From Clostridiaceae bacterium (GTDB lineage Bacteria; Bacillota; Clostridia; Lachnospirales; Lachnospiraceae), in the NCBI GenBank assembly GCA_910575585.1, contig CAJTGF010000027.1, positions 1-64,000 of the forward strand: 64,000 bases of DNA, given 5' to 3'. The notes under the pieces were generated by a model that ran no database searches, was not told the DNA's origin, and worked only from the letters and a program-made list of their open reading frames with translations. The translations under genes were made by a program, and so were the position numbers. How positions within the stretch are numbered: the first letter of the stretch is position 1; the number at the start of each line of letters is the position of its first letter. Positions 18,401-26,477 of this stretch are shown here, piece after piece.

Positions 18401-18665
18401 CATCAAGATGGATGACCCGGAAACCCAGAGCAGGCTGGAGTACGGCGGACAGAACGTGGGCTACTTTAAGACCAGCCAGCCTGTCGGGGCAGGAGTATAT
18501 GTCCTGGCGGAGATCAAGCCGCCGGATGGATATGTGAGGAGCAAGCCAGTCGCCATTGAGGTATACAGCGACAGGACGACCTATTATGCGGACGGGGATA
18601 TGTACGCGAAGGTAGATGCCGTCAGGTATGAGTCGAACCTTCTGGACGAGTATCCGTACAAGTAG
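15498..18665 (+). CDS. Giant adhesin, second part (same frame after the TAA)
   Basis: The frame is identical to that of the first part. Immediately after TAA 15438 it reads PGQEKTFQDAGTIKNPTGVL and flows into ERPIRQKARIEKDIQ, a phrase typical of SpaA-like proteins. The only available start, TTG 15498, has no ribosome site, so independent translation is unlikely. At ~15576 a RanBP2-type zinc finger is visible (WYCLNC...N...CGFC), unusual for an extracellular protein. More SpaA-like sequence ends with LRINKTDSETGEYIVHDDAI and VLAEIKPPDGYVRSKPV. There is no LPXTG or C-terminal membrane anchor before TAG 18663. Either a nonsense mutation, stop readthrough or a sequencing error splits the gene. 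Confidence 0.65.
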   Translation: MERPIRQKARIEKDIQTLPETKQVWYCLNCGYENQDGVTACGFCNRARSTEETRSIDYAHDTYAAVHSDNISAERDGGWYETAKDWLGSLLKGNSPEEEPESIGNFRFKAYLKSNLERLYRDEDGHVVWMDRNGNTMTPQYKDTNGDGNYDTFTWKYDTAYGGKTVDFPEKDKVSGDGISDTLAEDAVLLSSNVQKIYTDVEHRTGSMTTSARANNLWDTYADPQDGHRENAGQIEGYTTSERETRSEGDAVTTNASLYSYDGILRDRDRSDYLQDEQNHGYTRLLETQRVQIEDGTGLISHEAYNYEKFFDAIRAANTDIWDNDMHSTFTGNSMSNYPGQHWFETFYEKYQLDDADKDYTLANTDGADKDGTAGGDRSTSFKPFRWIREHVFGDRDGYIQYPAVNNGENTEVVVNTSDQARANANASDAVRQFAVKWYLEDEAAKLMVDNGLGENIAKPDGKIGYDEAVYDMALFEAIAKAYNYLRPFYYYDLDTIYSVEWDSAPGGGSDMDYTTLSADERLDDRYYNISSYLPYGVYVIVEQPPMRRDDAVNDWKNRSFDIEKPKEVIVPSVYDGPESNNTTDNYHAHYNFNADQLLTDQAKQENYLIRFGEENSANTSNQDDREFVIRAHGYHGDFEVYKYGLDIDRLQASITAPNGDYSYGGWDIAQEEHDPLKDYYENDHRGEGGVEEIQKENGGNDASRYHGFDTDVTANGNGADTANGSTYDGESLRRRFFYGSIAEDDGVADQVLFKDGAVDENNASGMSWHNGVKSTTGELTAYDGKYSAALVPWTMTAPADSHVYSAEEFSGYADVNERNRFYTTMLRINKTDSETGEYIVHDDAIFGIYAASRYNSFAEIEEDSKLIEDPDERAKFLMQFKPGDAKFYLQDTVIMGSKEFLEAMKARDITPFKRRTGMNESMEAPGHLYSGTVPKGTPVCIESERIDLYDGFGDRTGQMTVWSTRADIKMDDPETQSRLEYGGQNVGYFKTSQPVGAGVYVLAEIKPPDGYVRSKPVAIEVYSDRTTYYADGDMYAKVDAVRYESNLLDEYPYK

Positions 18666-19042
18666 GAGACAACATGATAGCACAAAAAAGCGGGTGGGAG
18701 ACCACCCGTCTTTTTCTGCGTACGGGAAATACCGGACAGTATCCCATCCAGGCCGTCAAAAAGCATATCCGCAAAAGGGGAACGAAATCCCGTTCATTGG
18801 CCGGGAAATATCCACGCCAGCCAGCAAAAGTGTAAAAAAACTCTATCCGCAAAAGCCCTGAAAAGAGAATTAATACCCCTGACACGTTTCCTCAAAGGAA
18901 TATTCCTACCGTTTTTCATAGGATCCCCGTTGAAAAAAGCTGCGGGGAAATCAGCATGATGCTCCATACTTACTTTGACAGCACCGGACGGCCATGTGCG
19001 GGCCGGGACGCTGCCGGAATCAAGTAAGTGGAGGTTAGGAGC
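18666..19042. other. Spacer: terminator, two TATCCGCA repeats and a CCATACTT motif
   Basis: Terminator at 18685-18715 (CGGGTGG/CCACCCG then TTTTT) closes the adhesin transcript. TATCCGCA copies lie at 18766 and 18844, each followed by AAAA. CCATACTT at 18964-18971 precedes the next gene by ~70 nt. No coding sequence recognised. Confidence 0.65.
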
Positions 19043-19309
19043 GTGAAAGTATCAGGAGACGGTACAGTTACCATGACTTTCGATGAATATGATCTGTGTG
19101 AGGAAAGCGCTGTGTGTTGCGGCTACCGCCTGACAGACTGGTACCCGAACATGGATTCCGCACAGAAGATGATCTCACGGTTCGCTGACAACGTCCTGTT
19201 CATCATCTGGATCCTGAATTCCCCGTTCGATCGGGAACTAACGGAGAAGGAGAGGCAGGTACGGAGTTTTTTAAGAGGCGAACTCAACCATAGGCTCATC
19301 CTGACATAG
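19043..19309 (+). CDS. Small hypothetical protein at the head of the T4SS operon
   Basis: An 88-residue protein from GTG 19043, just after GGAGGTTAGGA. Short beta-rich N-terminus (VSGDGTVTMTFDEYDLCEES), a Cys pair (CC), a central FADNVLFIIWILNSPF hydrophobic patch and a basic tail. No family known to me. It lies 80 nt before the pilin-like gene and reads in the same direction, so it is probably part of the conjugation transcript driven from CCATACTT 18964. Confidence 0.6.
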   Translation: MKVSGDGTVTMTFDEYDLCEESAVCCGYRLTDWYPNMDSAQKMISRFADNVLFIIWILNSPFDRELTEKERQVRSFLRGELNHRLILT

Positions 19310-19389
19310 GGGGCTGCCTGTATGTTTGCAACGGGGTATGACATTTCCCGATGCAATAGAAAAAACTAAAAGGAAGGAGGAACCATTCC

Positions 19390-19809
19390 ATGAAGAGAGA
19401 AATGAAGTTTGCCATGCCGTCCGTAAAAGAGAGGATGAAGGCATCTATGGGCGCAAAGGGGGCGAAGACCGCCAACGGCGTGGCCGCACTGGCAACTGCG
19501 GCGGTAGTAGCCGTTAAGTACCCATATGCGTTTTTTGCAAGCGGGTTCGAGGTACCCACGGTCAATTCCCAGAACCTGTCCCAGAAGTTCTCTGACCCGA
19601 ACCAAATCATGGGTATTGTGGTCGGACTGGCCTTATGGATCTGCCAGATGGTCGGTGTCGGCATGTTCATCTGGGGCATCTACGGTTACGTAACCGCCCG
19701 TAAGGACGGGGAAGCCGAGGCCATGAACGGGGCGCTCGGGAAACTGATCTCCGGGGCCGTACTGATCGGTATGAAGGGCGTATTAAAGATGCTCGGCATC
19801 GTATCTTAA
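19390..19809 (+). CDS. VirB2/TrbC-like T4SS pilin or small membrane subunit
   Basis: A 139-residue protein with a basic N-terminus (SVKERMKASMGAKGAKTA), one hydrophobic segment at ~35-55 (GVAALATAAVVAVKYPYAFF) and two near the C-terminus (IMGIVVGLALWICQMVGVGMF; ISGAVLIGMKGVLKML). A soluble loop lies between (DPNQIMG). Size, topology and position directly before the VirB6-like and PrgI genes fit the VirB2/TrbC-like pilin slot of Gram-positive conjugation systems. Strong AAGGAGG site. A terminator right after it (19825) would let it be expressed more strongly than the genes downstream. The assignment rests on topology and context, not on a sequence signature. Confidence 0.55.
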   Translation: MKREMKFAMPSVKERMKASMGAKGAKTANGVAALATAAVVAVKYPYAFFASGFEVPTVNSQNLSQKFSDPNQIMGIVVGLALWICQMVGVGMFIWGIYGYVTARKDGEAEAMNGALGKLISGAVLIGMKGVLKMLGIVS

Positions 19810-19824
19810 GGGGCCGGCAGACAA

Positions 19825-19853
19825 AGAAAACCGGCTTCCAGCCGGTTTCTTTT
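19825..19853 (+). terminator. Intra-operon terminator after the pilin-like gene
   Basis: AAACCGGC/GCCGGTTT stem with TTCCA loop and a following TCTTTT. It separates the pilin-like gene from the VirB6-like gene, so readthrough would set relative amounts. Confidence 0.7.
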
Positions 19854-19887
19854 GTCTCCGCACCAAGAATAGTAGGAGGAGAACTAT

Positions 19888-21192
19888 ATGTTTGGTAAAA
19901 GAATCGCCGCCCTAGCGGCAGCCATCGTCCTCTCCCTGTCTGTCTGTATGACCTCGCTGGCGGCCATGAGCTTGGATGACTATGACGAGACTATGTACGA
20001 TACCGTGAAGCAGCTCATCGAAGAGGAGGTGGATGAGGACATCAGGGACACGGAGCTGGAGATCCTGGAGGCGATCCGTGAGGAGGCTGCCAGCCAGGGC
20101 AGTTCCTTGTCAAACCAGAAGGAAGGCACAAAACTGATCAAGAAAATCGCAAGTGACAAGAGCTTATGGGCGTCCCAGTGGATCGCCGCGTTCCAGAAGG
20201 CCTGCGACCAGTATGGAGTGTCTTCCTCGGAACTGAGCGGAGATGCTGATGCTGCGGCAGACAATAATGCAGTCAATAAACTCCATATCCTGCAGTGGGA
20301 CGAGGATCCCAGCGGCGTGAACCGGAGTGCCATGAAGCTGATGATCGACCGGATCATGGCAAACACGGCGCTCACGAACGTCATGGGGATCTGCATGGCC
20401 TTTGCGGCCTCCCTCTGCATTGCATTCGGGATCGGGGATATCCTGCAGCAAGCGACGGAGAAGAGTGCGTCTACAGAAGCACTGTGGAGATCCTTCCTAA
20501 AGATGTGCTGCGGCCTGTTCATCATCTATAACTGCTTATATATCGCAGCAGTCATCATATATACGGGGGACGTCATCCTGACGGCAGCCTTAAACGCCAC
20601 GACCGGGGCGGGTGCTGCTGACACGGAAGCTTACCGCACCCATATGGCGCTGTGGCTTTCCGTCACGTCCATTGAAAAATCCGGGGGTTTTTCCCTCCTC
20701 GCTAAGACGGCAGGAAGTGGGAATGCCGGGGTATTCTCTACGGCCTTCAATGCAGCGGTGGCGTGGGTCGGAAACCAGATGCCCACAGTGCTGGCAGGCC
20801 TTTCGGCCAGTGTCGGCGGCCCGATCATCAGCCTGATCACGAAGCTTGCCGGGTCAGCCATCATCTCGTTCGTCATCTCCCTGACCGTATACGCTGTGGC
20901 GATCGACATCGGCGTCCGTTTCGTGTTCACGCCCCTTGCCGTGGCGGATCTCTTTTCCGAGCGGTTCCGCAGCACGGGAATCAGGTGGCTGAAGGCACTG
21001 GCTGCTGCCGCGCTCCAGGGCGTCATCATCTACGTGATCGTCATTGTCGGGACACAGTTAAGGGAGATCCTGGAGAGCGGGGCGCTGATCCCTGGATTTT
21101 CGCCGGTCACGAGCTGCATTGTCAACCTGACGATGCTCGGCCTATTTGTAAAGTCCGGGAACATCGCCAGGGAAGTCATCGGAACGCACTGA
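19888..21192 (+). CDS. VirB6/TrbL-like T4SS polytopic membrane protein
   Basis: A 434-residue protein with a signal-like N-terminus (residues 1-26, ending TSLAAM), an acidic extracellular helical region (~28-150), and then about six hydrophobic segments (~168-190 NVMGICMAFAASLCIAFGIG; ~210-235 LFIIYNCLYIAAVIIY; ~300-360; ~385-405 LQGVIIYVIVIVG). This is the usual architecture of VirB6/TrbL-type inner-membrane channel proteins in Gram-positive conjugative elements, where an N-terminal exported domain precedes the membrane core. Strong AGGAGGAG ribosome site. Its end is followed 100 nt later by PrgI and VirB4, the expected order. Confidence 0.7.
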   Translation: MFGKRIAALAAAIVLSLSVCMTSLAAMSLDDYDETMYDTVKQLIEEEVDEDIRDTELEILEAIREEAASQGSSLSNQKEGTKLIKKIASDKSLWASQWIAAFQKACDQYGVSSSELSGDADAAADNNAVNKLHILQWDEDPSGVNRSAMKLMIDRIMANTALTNVMGICMAFAASLCIAFGIGDILQQATEKSASTEALWRSFLKMCCGLFIIYNCLYIAAVIIYTGDVILTAALNATTGAGAADTEAYRTHMALWLSVTSIEKSGGFSLLAKTAGSGNAGVFSTAFNAAVAWVGNQMPTVLAGLSASVGGPIISLITKLAGSAIISFVISLTVYAVAIDIGVRFVFTPLAVADLFSERFRSTGIRWLKALAAAALQGVIIYVIVIVGTQLREILESGALIPGFSPVTSCIVNLTMLGLFVKSGNIAREVIGTH

Positions 21193-21294
21193 TTCCGGCG
21201 GCACCAGGAGTGCCCGGCGGCATCCGGGCCATCCGGTACGCCGCCATGCGCCATGCAGGCGGAAGGAAAACAGATACCAGGAGGATATACCATT

Positions 21295-21762
21295 ATGATC
21301 ATTATGCCAGTACCAAAAGACGTACGGGAATTTAAACCCAAGTTCATCGGCCCGTTCAGCAAGAGGGAATTCATCGGCGTAGCTGCCACGGTCGCCATTG
21401 CGATCCTGACCTTCGCCCTGACTTACCCGTTTGCGGCAGGCATGAACGTGAACCAGCGTGCCGTGATCGTGCTGATACCGGGGGTAGTACCCCTGGCCTG
21501 CGGCTTTATCGACGTCCAGGGGATGCCGATATGGGTCTATGCCAGGAACCTGCTGATCCAGAATTTCCTGGCCCCCAGGCACCGGGTATACCGCACAAAC
21601 AACAATTTCGCAGAATACGCGAAACGGAACCGCATCACTATGGAGTATCTGGACGGCGACCCGTCCAGCACGGCGGTGCGGAAGCGGAGGAAACAGAAGG
21701 AATATGACAAGTCCCTCGCTGCCTTTGTGGCGGGGCATCCGGAGTTCGAAAGCGTGAAGTGA
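21295..21762 (+). CDS. prgI: PrgI family protein (VirB3-like T4SS subunit)
   Basis: A 155-residue protein starting at ATG 21295 after AGGAGG; the longer reading from 21253 lacks a ribosome site. The N-terminal block VPKDVREFKPKFIGPFSKRE is characteristic of PrgI-family proteins, followed by two membrane helices (~25-45 and ~58-75: AVIVLIPGVVPLACGF) and a basic cytoplasmic tail (VRKRRKQKEYDKSL). PrgI proteins are the Gram-positive counterparts of VirB3 and are almost always encoded immediately before the VirB4 ATPase, as here (50 nt gap). Confidence 0.88.
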   Translation: MIIMPVPKDVREFKPKFIGPFSKREFIGVAATVAIAILTFALTYPFAAGMNVNQRAVIVLIPGVVPLACGFIDVQGMPIWVYARNLLIQNFLAPRHRVYRTNNNFAEYAKRNRITMEYLDGDPSSTAVRKRRKQKEYDKSLAAFVAGHPEFESVK

Positions 21763-21811
21763 CGCATTATGCTCCGGGCTAGAAAAAACAGACAGAAAGG
21801 GGAGAGTTCCT

Positions 21812-24460
21812 TTGTTATTTGGCAGAAAAAAAGCAGACAGGGGGATGCAGGAAGAGGTCACCAAGATCCCGTCCGGCGGAAAACAGGCCGGTTTTAAGAA
21901 GAAGTCAGGGGATGCGCAGGAGAAGCACATGGGGGATTTCGGGACCATGGATATGCTGAAACCGAAAACGGAAACAGCCGCGCAGGAACCAGCGAAGGCC
22001 CCAGGGAACAAGCGGAAGACGAAGACTGCGAAAAAGAAATCACCGAAAGGGAGGAAGGACAGGATCGCCGCGCTGAAAGTCCCGAAGAGTTCCCAGGACA
22101 CGATCCCGTATGAAAGGGTCTATAAAAACGGAATCTTCCAATCAGAAGGAAGCCTCTATACAAAAACCTATGAACTGACAGACGCAAACTTCAAGACTGC
22201 TACGCAGGACCACCAGGACCAGATGTATTACGCCTACGGGGATCTGATCAACTATTTCCAGCCCGATGTGCGCCCCCAGTTCACGATCTTTAATACCAAG
22301 ATCGACAAGGACGCTTTCAGGGAATATACATTGTACCAAGATAAACAGGATGGATATGATGAATACCGCCACGCCATGAACGAGGTGCTTGAGGACAAGA
22401 TCTCGGAAGGGCAGAACAACATCGTCCAGAAGAAGTTCCTGACTGTCGGCGTGAGCGCGGAGAACATCCAGGTGGCGGCCAACGTGTTCAGCCGGGTGGA
22501 TACGGAGATCGCCCCGAAGATCAAGGAGATCAACGAGGCGGACACCATGCCGATGACCCTGGTGAATCGCCTGGGGCTCTTGCACGAGATCTACAATCAG
22601 TCCGCCACCACCCCGTTCTACAAGAAGATGGAAATCAGCGGGGAAAAGGTGGAGACCTTCAGCGTCAGCCATATGCTGGACATGGGGCTCACTACCAAGG
22701 ATCTGATCGCGCCCATGGACATCCAGTTCTATGATGACTACTTCGTCATTGACGACAAGCTGGGGCGGGCACTTTCCATGAGGCTGTACCCGACGCAGCT
22801 CTCCGCCGACATCATGACAGATATCGCCAGCGTCCCCTGTACGACCCTGACCAGCGTCCATTTTTCGCCCATGCGGCAGGATGAGGCGATCAAGCTGGTG
22901 AGGAACCAGATGCTGGAGGTGACCAGGGGGATGGCGCAGTCCGCCGAGAAGAAAGCGAAAAAGGGCCTTAGCAGCGAGTTCGTGCCTATCGACTTGAAGC
23001 AGCAGAAAGAGGACGCAGACAAGGCTTATGACGATTTCACGGTCCGCAACCAGAAATCCATCCTCATGACCCTGGTATGTGTCGTCTTCGCGGACACCTA
23101 TGACGAGTTGGAGAATTACACGAAGATGGTTCAGAACAACGCAGAGAAGCACTTGTGCATCATGAACAAGCTGAACGGGCAGCAGGAGAGTGGGCTTGCG
23201 TCCGCCGTGCCTCTCGGCGTCAACCGGATCTATGCGGATCGGATGGTCAACACGGAGGCGGCGGCCCTATTCATCCCGTTCGAGGCTCAGGAGATGAACG
23301 AGCCCCATGGCCTGTATTACGGGGTCAACGCCACCAGCCATAACCTGGTCATCCTAAACCGCATGGAGGCACAGAACGCCAACGGACTCATCATCGGCAA
23401 GTCCGGTTCCGGCAAGAGTTTCGCAGCGAAGATGGAGATGGCCCAGGCGTTCTTAAAATCCGAGTCCAACGAAATATTCGTCATTGACCCCCAGGCAGAG
23501 TATAAGCCGCTGTGTGAGGCATTGGGTGGGCAGGTGATCCGCATCGCCCCCGGCTCCGATACCCATATCAACCCGTTTGACATGGATCTGGAATATGCCA
23601 GCAATGGGGACGGCACCGGAGATGACCCGGTCACGGTGAAGTCCGACTACATCAGTGCCCTGTGCGAAGCGGCTGTCGGAGGGAATTACGGGCTAAACCC
23701 GGTGCAGGAGTCCGTCATCGACCGGTGTGTGCGTATGATTTATGGCCCCTATATCGAGCATATGGACAATCTGCGGCGTTCTGGGAGTACGATCACCTGT
23801 GATCGGGACAAAACCCCTACGCTGAAGGATTTCTACAATGTGCTACGCAGGCAGCCGGAACCGGATGCGGACTATATCCGGATCGCCATGGAGAAGTACT
23901 GCGAGGGTTCCTACGATACGTTTGCGTACAAGACCAACGTGGACACTAACCGGCGTTTTATCACATATGACATCAGCGACATCGGCACGGGCCTCAAGGA
24001 GATGGGTATGCAGGTATGCCTGGAGGATATCTGGAACCGGACAGTGGCGAACCGGAAACGGAAGATCCGTACCTGGATCTTTATTGATGAGTTCTACCTG
24101 CTGACTCAGTCGGAGACCTGCGCAAGACACCTGATGTTTATTTATAAGCAGGCAAGGAAGTTCGGCGGGGTGCCGACAGGTATCACCCAGAACGTGGAGG
24201 ACATGCTGACAAACCGGGAATCCCGTGCGATCATCAATAACTGCCATTTGATTCAGATGCTTAACCAGTCGGATGCGGACCGTAAGGAGATCGGCTCAAT
24301 CCTGCATATCTCGGATGCGCAGCTGGACTTCATCAAGAACGCACAGTCCGGACACGGGTTGATCTGGTATGGCGGGGCGCTGCTGCCCTTTGGTAACGAC
24401 TTCCCGGCTGAAAACCGAATGTTCGGGTTACTTTCTACTAAGCCCCAGATGCAGATCTAA
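21812..24460 (+). CDS. virB4: VirB4/TrbE-type T4SS ATPase
   Basis: An 882-residue cytoplasmic ATPase that powers assembly and substrate movement in the conjugation channel. The start is TTG 21812 after AAAGGGGAGAG. A basic, linker-like N-terminus (~1-90) precedes the VirB4 N-terminal domain (TIPYERVYKNGIFQSEGSLY). Walker A is IIGKSGSGKS at ~527-536; Walker B is WIFIDEFYLL at ~757-766; a downstream TGITQNVEDML block and ISDAQLDFIKNAQSGHGL complete the motor. Length is slightly above the family norm because of the N-terminal extension. It ends the recognisable T4SS core in this window; VirD4 and the relaxase must lie elsewhere. Confidence 0.93.
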   Translation: MLFGRKKADRGMQEEVTKIPSGGKQAGFKKKSGDAQEKHMGDFGTMDMLKPKTETAAQEPAKAPGNKRKTKTAKKKSPKGRKDRIAALKVPKSSQDTIPYERVYKNGIFQSEGSLYTKTYELTDANFKTATQDHQDQMYYAYGDLINYFQPDVRPQFTIFNTKIDKDAFREYTLYQDKQDGYDEYRHAMNEVLEDKISEGQNNIVQKKFLTVGVSAENIQVAANVFSRVDTEIAPKIKEINEADTMPMTLVNRLGLLHEIYNQSATTPFYKKMEISGEKVETFSVSHMLDMGLTTKDLIAPMDIQFYDDYFVIDDKLGRALSMRLYPTQLSADIMTDIASVPCTTLTSVHFSPMRQDEAIKLVRNQMLEVTRGMAQSAEKKAKKGLSSEFVPIDLKQQKEDADKAYDDFTVRNQKSILMTLVCVVFADTYDELENYTKMVQNNAEKHLCIMNKLNGQQESGLASAVPLGVNRIYADRMVNTEAAALFIPFEAQEMNEPHGLYYGVNATSHNLVILNRMEAQNANGLIIGKSGSGKSFAAKMEMAQAFLKSESNEIFVIDPQAEYKPLCEALGGQVIRIAPGSDTHINPFDMDLEYASNGDGTGDDPVTVKSDYISALCEAAVGGNYGLNPVQESVIDRCVRMIYGPYIEHMDNLRRSGSTITCDRDKTPTLKDFYNVLRRQPEPDADYIRIAMEKYCEGSYDTFAYKTNVDTNRRFITYDISDIGTGLKEMGMQVCLEDIWNRTVANRKRKIRTWIFIDEFYLLTQSETCARHLMFIYKQARKFGGVPTGITQNVEDMLTNRESRAIINNCHLIQMLNQSDADRKEIGSILHISDAQLDFIKNAQSGHGLIWYGGALLPFGNDFPAENRMFGLLSTKPQMQI

Positions 24461-24540
24461 GGAATACCAGAAAGTAAAAAGAACAAAATGATCCTGGCTT
24501 CCGGCGGTTCCCCTGAGAGGGAGCAGGCTGGAGGCCCGGA

Positions 24541-24858
24541 TTATTTTTTGCTGTTAAATGCCTTAATCACCGTATATACAGCTGCTTTCTGTTCAGCAGT
24601 CAGGTTCACCCAATTTTCAAACAGTTCTTTCAGTTCCGGGTTCAGTTCTACCATATTCCCCTCGGCAAAAAACTGCGACAGAGAAATGCCGAAGCCGCTG
24701 CATACCGTTGCCAGGGTGGCGATGGAAGGCATGGTTCCACGGCGGAAGATATTTGCGATTGTAGATTCAGATAGGCCGCAGGCTTTTGAGAGTTTATATT
24801 CCGTCCATCCACGTTCTTCCATCAGATTGTTCAGCCTTTCGTGTATATCCATTCCCAC
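24541..24858 (-). CDS. XRE-family repressor-like regulator
   Basis: A 105-residue protein on the minus strand with a Cro/CI helix-turn-helix (residues ~5-62: RLNNLMEERGWTEYKLSKA, SESTIANIFRRGTMPS, SGFGISLSQFF) and a short acidic helical tail. It diverges from the gene at 24979. The 120-nt intergenic region holds ACTTGTAC (24914-24921) and a matching TGTACAAAG (24944-24952), a plausible operator. It converges on VirB4, so it may control the small-gene block or the conjugation region. Confidence 0.82.
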   Translation of the reverse strand: MGMDIHERLNNLMEERGWTEYKLSKACGLSESTIANIFRRGTMPSIATLATVCSGFGISLSQFFAEGNMVELNPELKELFENWVNLTAEQKAAVYTVIKAFNSKK

Positions 24859-24913
24859 ACCACCTTTCTTTTGAGGTTATTTTATCTTTTAGGCAGGGGA
24901 AATTATACTAAAG

Positions 24914-24952
24914 ACTTGTACTGAAAATACTACCATGTTAGACTGTACAAAG
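24914..24952. promoter_or_regulatory. Putative operator of the XRE regulator
   Basis: Inverted half sites CTTGTAC and GTACAAAG separated by 23 nt in the divergent intergenic region. Confidence 0.4.
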
Positions 24953-24978
24953 CAGCAAAACATTTTTGGAGGAAACCG

Positions 24979-25467
24979 ATGATCAAGAAGAACTATTATA
25001 CGGAATCATTAAAGCAACTGGAAGAGATGGACAATGAACTGCGAAAGATCCAGGAATCCATGACAGAAGAGGAAAAATTGACAGAAAAGGAAAAAGCCCA
25101 ACGGGGATTTCAGAGGCTAGTGGAAAGATTTGAAAGGGAGGAATCAGAAACCAGGCGCATAGTAAACCAGAAGAAGAAAGAATATTTTGCCGTCCTGGTA
25201 AAGACTGGACTTGCGTTGGCAAAGATAGTGGAGGCTGATTTTGAGGCGGAAAGTAATGAGGAATGTGGGATGATGAGTTTCAGGACTGGGCTGATGTGTA
25301 TTGGTGTGCCAGGTGGCCCGTCAGGGAAGGATGAACTGGTACTGCTGATGCGCATGGCAGACCACATCGAGATCATCCCGAATGGGAATATTCTGGAATG
25401 GATCTTCAGTTTTGAGTTTTACGACACTTTTATCTGCGGGCATGGTGCGGCGGGATTTTTTTCATGA
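24979..25467 (+). CDS. Hypothetical protein with N-terminal coiled coil
   Basis: A 162-residue protein preceded by GGAGGAAACC. Residues ~5-75 are a highly charged helical/coiled-coil region (KQLEEMDNELRKIQESMTEE, VERFEREESETRRIV), followed by a conserved-looking domain (LVKTGLALAKIVEADF, MMSFRTGLMCIGVPGG) and a hydrophobic C-terminus. I do not recognise the family. It is divergently transcribed from the XRE gene and probably under its control. Confidence 0.6.
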   Translation: MIKKNYYTESLKQLEEMDNELRKIQESMTEEEKLTEKEKAQRGFQRLVERFEREESETRRIVNQKKKEYFAVLVKTGLALAKIVEADFEAESNEECGMMSFRTGLMCIGVPGGPSGKDELVLLMRMADHIEIIPNGNILEWIFSFEFYDTFICGHGAAGFFS

Positions 25468-25518
25468 GTTTGCGGGATGGTGCCATTTCCATAATATAAA
25501 CAAAGGAGCAGCAAGGAA

Positions 25519-25626
25519 TTGAGCACGCCGTCACCGTGCCACGATCCTTGTAGAGCAGCCATGATGCAGCGTTTGCGATGGTCTGACCCAGGCGACGTTG
25601 CGGGCGTTGTGGTGGCGGACAAATAG
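25519..25626 (+). CDS. Small ORF with its own ribosome site and terminator
   Basis: TTG 25519 follows AAAGGAG at 25502 and encodes 35 residues (MSTPSPCHDPCRAAMM, ending AGVVVADK). It stops at TAG 25624, which sits inside the first stem of a strong terminator. The spacing to the ribosome site is slightly long. It could be a small peptide or the region could be a structured RNA instead. Confidence 0.35.
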   Translation: MSTPSPCHDPCRAAMMQRLRWSDPGDVAGVVVADK

Positions 25627-25661
25627 CCCCGGGCAGAATTATATGTCTGGGGCTATTTTTA
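25621..25661 (+). terminator. Strong terminator
   Basis: AATAGCCCC pairs with GGGGCTATT, with an inner GGCA/TGTC pairing, followed by TTTTT. Confidence 0.85.
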
Positions 25662-25803
25662 GTGCGGATAAGTATTTCTGCGTTCTTGCAAAAATACCAT
25701 GCTGCTTTGCCCGGTGCATGGCGTCCCATACCGGTTTGCAGAATGGGTGCAGGAGCCATACTATAGGCAACAGGAAAATTTCAAGGAAAGCGAGGAGAGA
25801 AAA

Positions 25804-26199
25804 ATGAGTGTGATAAAAAATGAAGATAGCGGGATTGGATGTATGAGACAGATGATCAATGGGGTTGGGCTTACATCCTTCGATTTTGGGGATACAATGA
25901 CCGATTACTGCCAGGAGACCAGTGAGATGGTCCGGGTCTTCGTCCCAAGGCCTGCCACAGCGGAAATCCTGGAAAAGTACCGCATCACGGAAGATGAATA
26001 CCAGGAAGTATGCGAAAAGCTGGTGCGTCAGTTTGCAGACTGGGACGAGGTAAGAAGAAGGCCATACATACAGGCTGTGCCTACGGCCCAGATGCCAAAG
26101 CCGACAGACATCGCAGCATACCGCCGCAGGAATAGGCGGAGTGCAAGAAGGTACGGGAATACGTCAGGAAAGGATGCCAGACGTTGCACCGTCATCTGA
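25804..26199 (+). CDS. Hypothetical protein with basic C-terminus
   Basis: A 131-residue protein from ATG 25804 after GAGGAGAG; the longer reading from 25699 has no ribosome site. The N-terminal half contains GVGLTSFDFGDTMTDYCQE; the middle is helical (EILEKYRITEDEYQEVCEKL); the C-terminal ~35 residues are Arg-rich (YRRRNRRSARRYG), suggesting nucleic-acid or membrane contact. CCATACTA (25756-25763) lies 40 nt upstream. No family recognised. Confidence 0.6.
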   Translation: MSVIKNEDSGIGCMRQMINGVGLTSFDFGDTMTDYCQETSEMVRVFVPRPATAEILEKYRITEDEYQEVCEKLVRQFADWDEVRRRPYIQAVPTAQMPKPTDIAAYRRRNRRSARRYGNTSGKDARRCTVI

Positions 26200-26477
26200 G
26201 TGCGGATGCATAAGAAAAACACAAATAAAGCCGTTTCTGCGGCCAGCTCAAAAGCGCCTGTTTTCCGACGGGCTCTTTTTGTGGGCAGAAAACGGGAGCG
26301 CTTTTTGCTCCGAAAAACGCTATCCGCAAAAAATCCAGAAAAATTTCAGGAAAAATGCTATCCGCAGATGATAGCAGGTTGTACCATGCCATACTTATAG
26401 CAGATCACGGAGATCATTCCCTCACGTAATACGCAATGTGTGCGTCTGGGAGAAGGCACAAGAAGGAGGATGATACT
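26200..26477. other. Spacer with two TATCCGCA repeats and a CCATACTT motif
   Basis: Contains TATCCGCA at 26321 (context AAAAACGC-TATCCGCAAAA) and 26359, GC-rich partial palindromes around 26250-26310 (AAAAGCGCC / GAGCGCTTTTTGCTC), and CCATACTT 26389-26396. No gene. The repeats are spaced 38 nt apart. Confidence 0.55.

Noticed and set aside
15498-18665. A separate gene starting at TTG 15498
   Set aside because: No ribosome site, and the frame, style and sequence continue seamlessly from the adhesin before TAA 15438; it is better viewed as the second part of one gene.
21253-21762. PrgI gene starting at 21253
   Set aside because: The AGGAGG site and the conserved family N-terminus point to ATG 21295.
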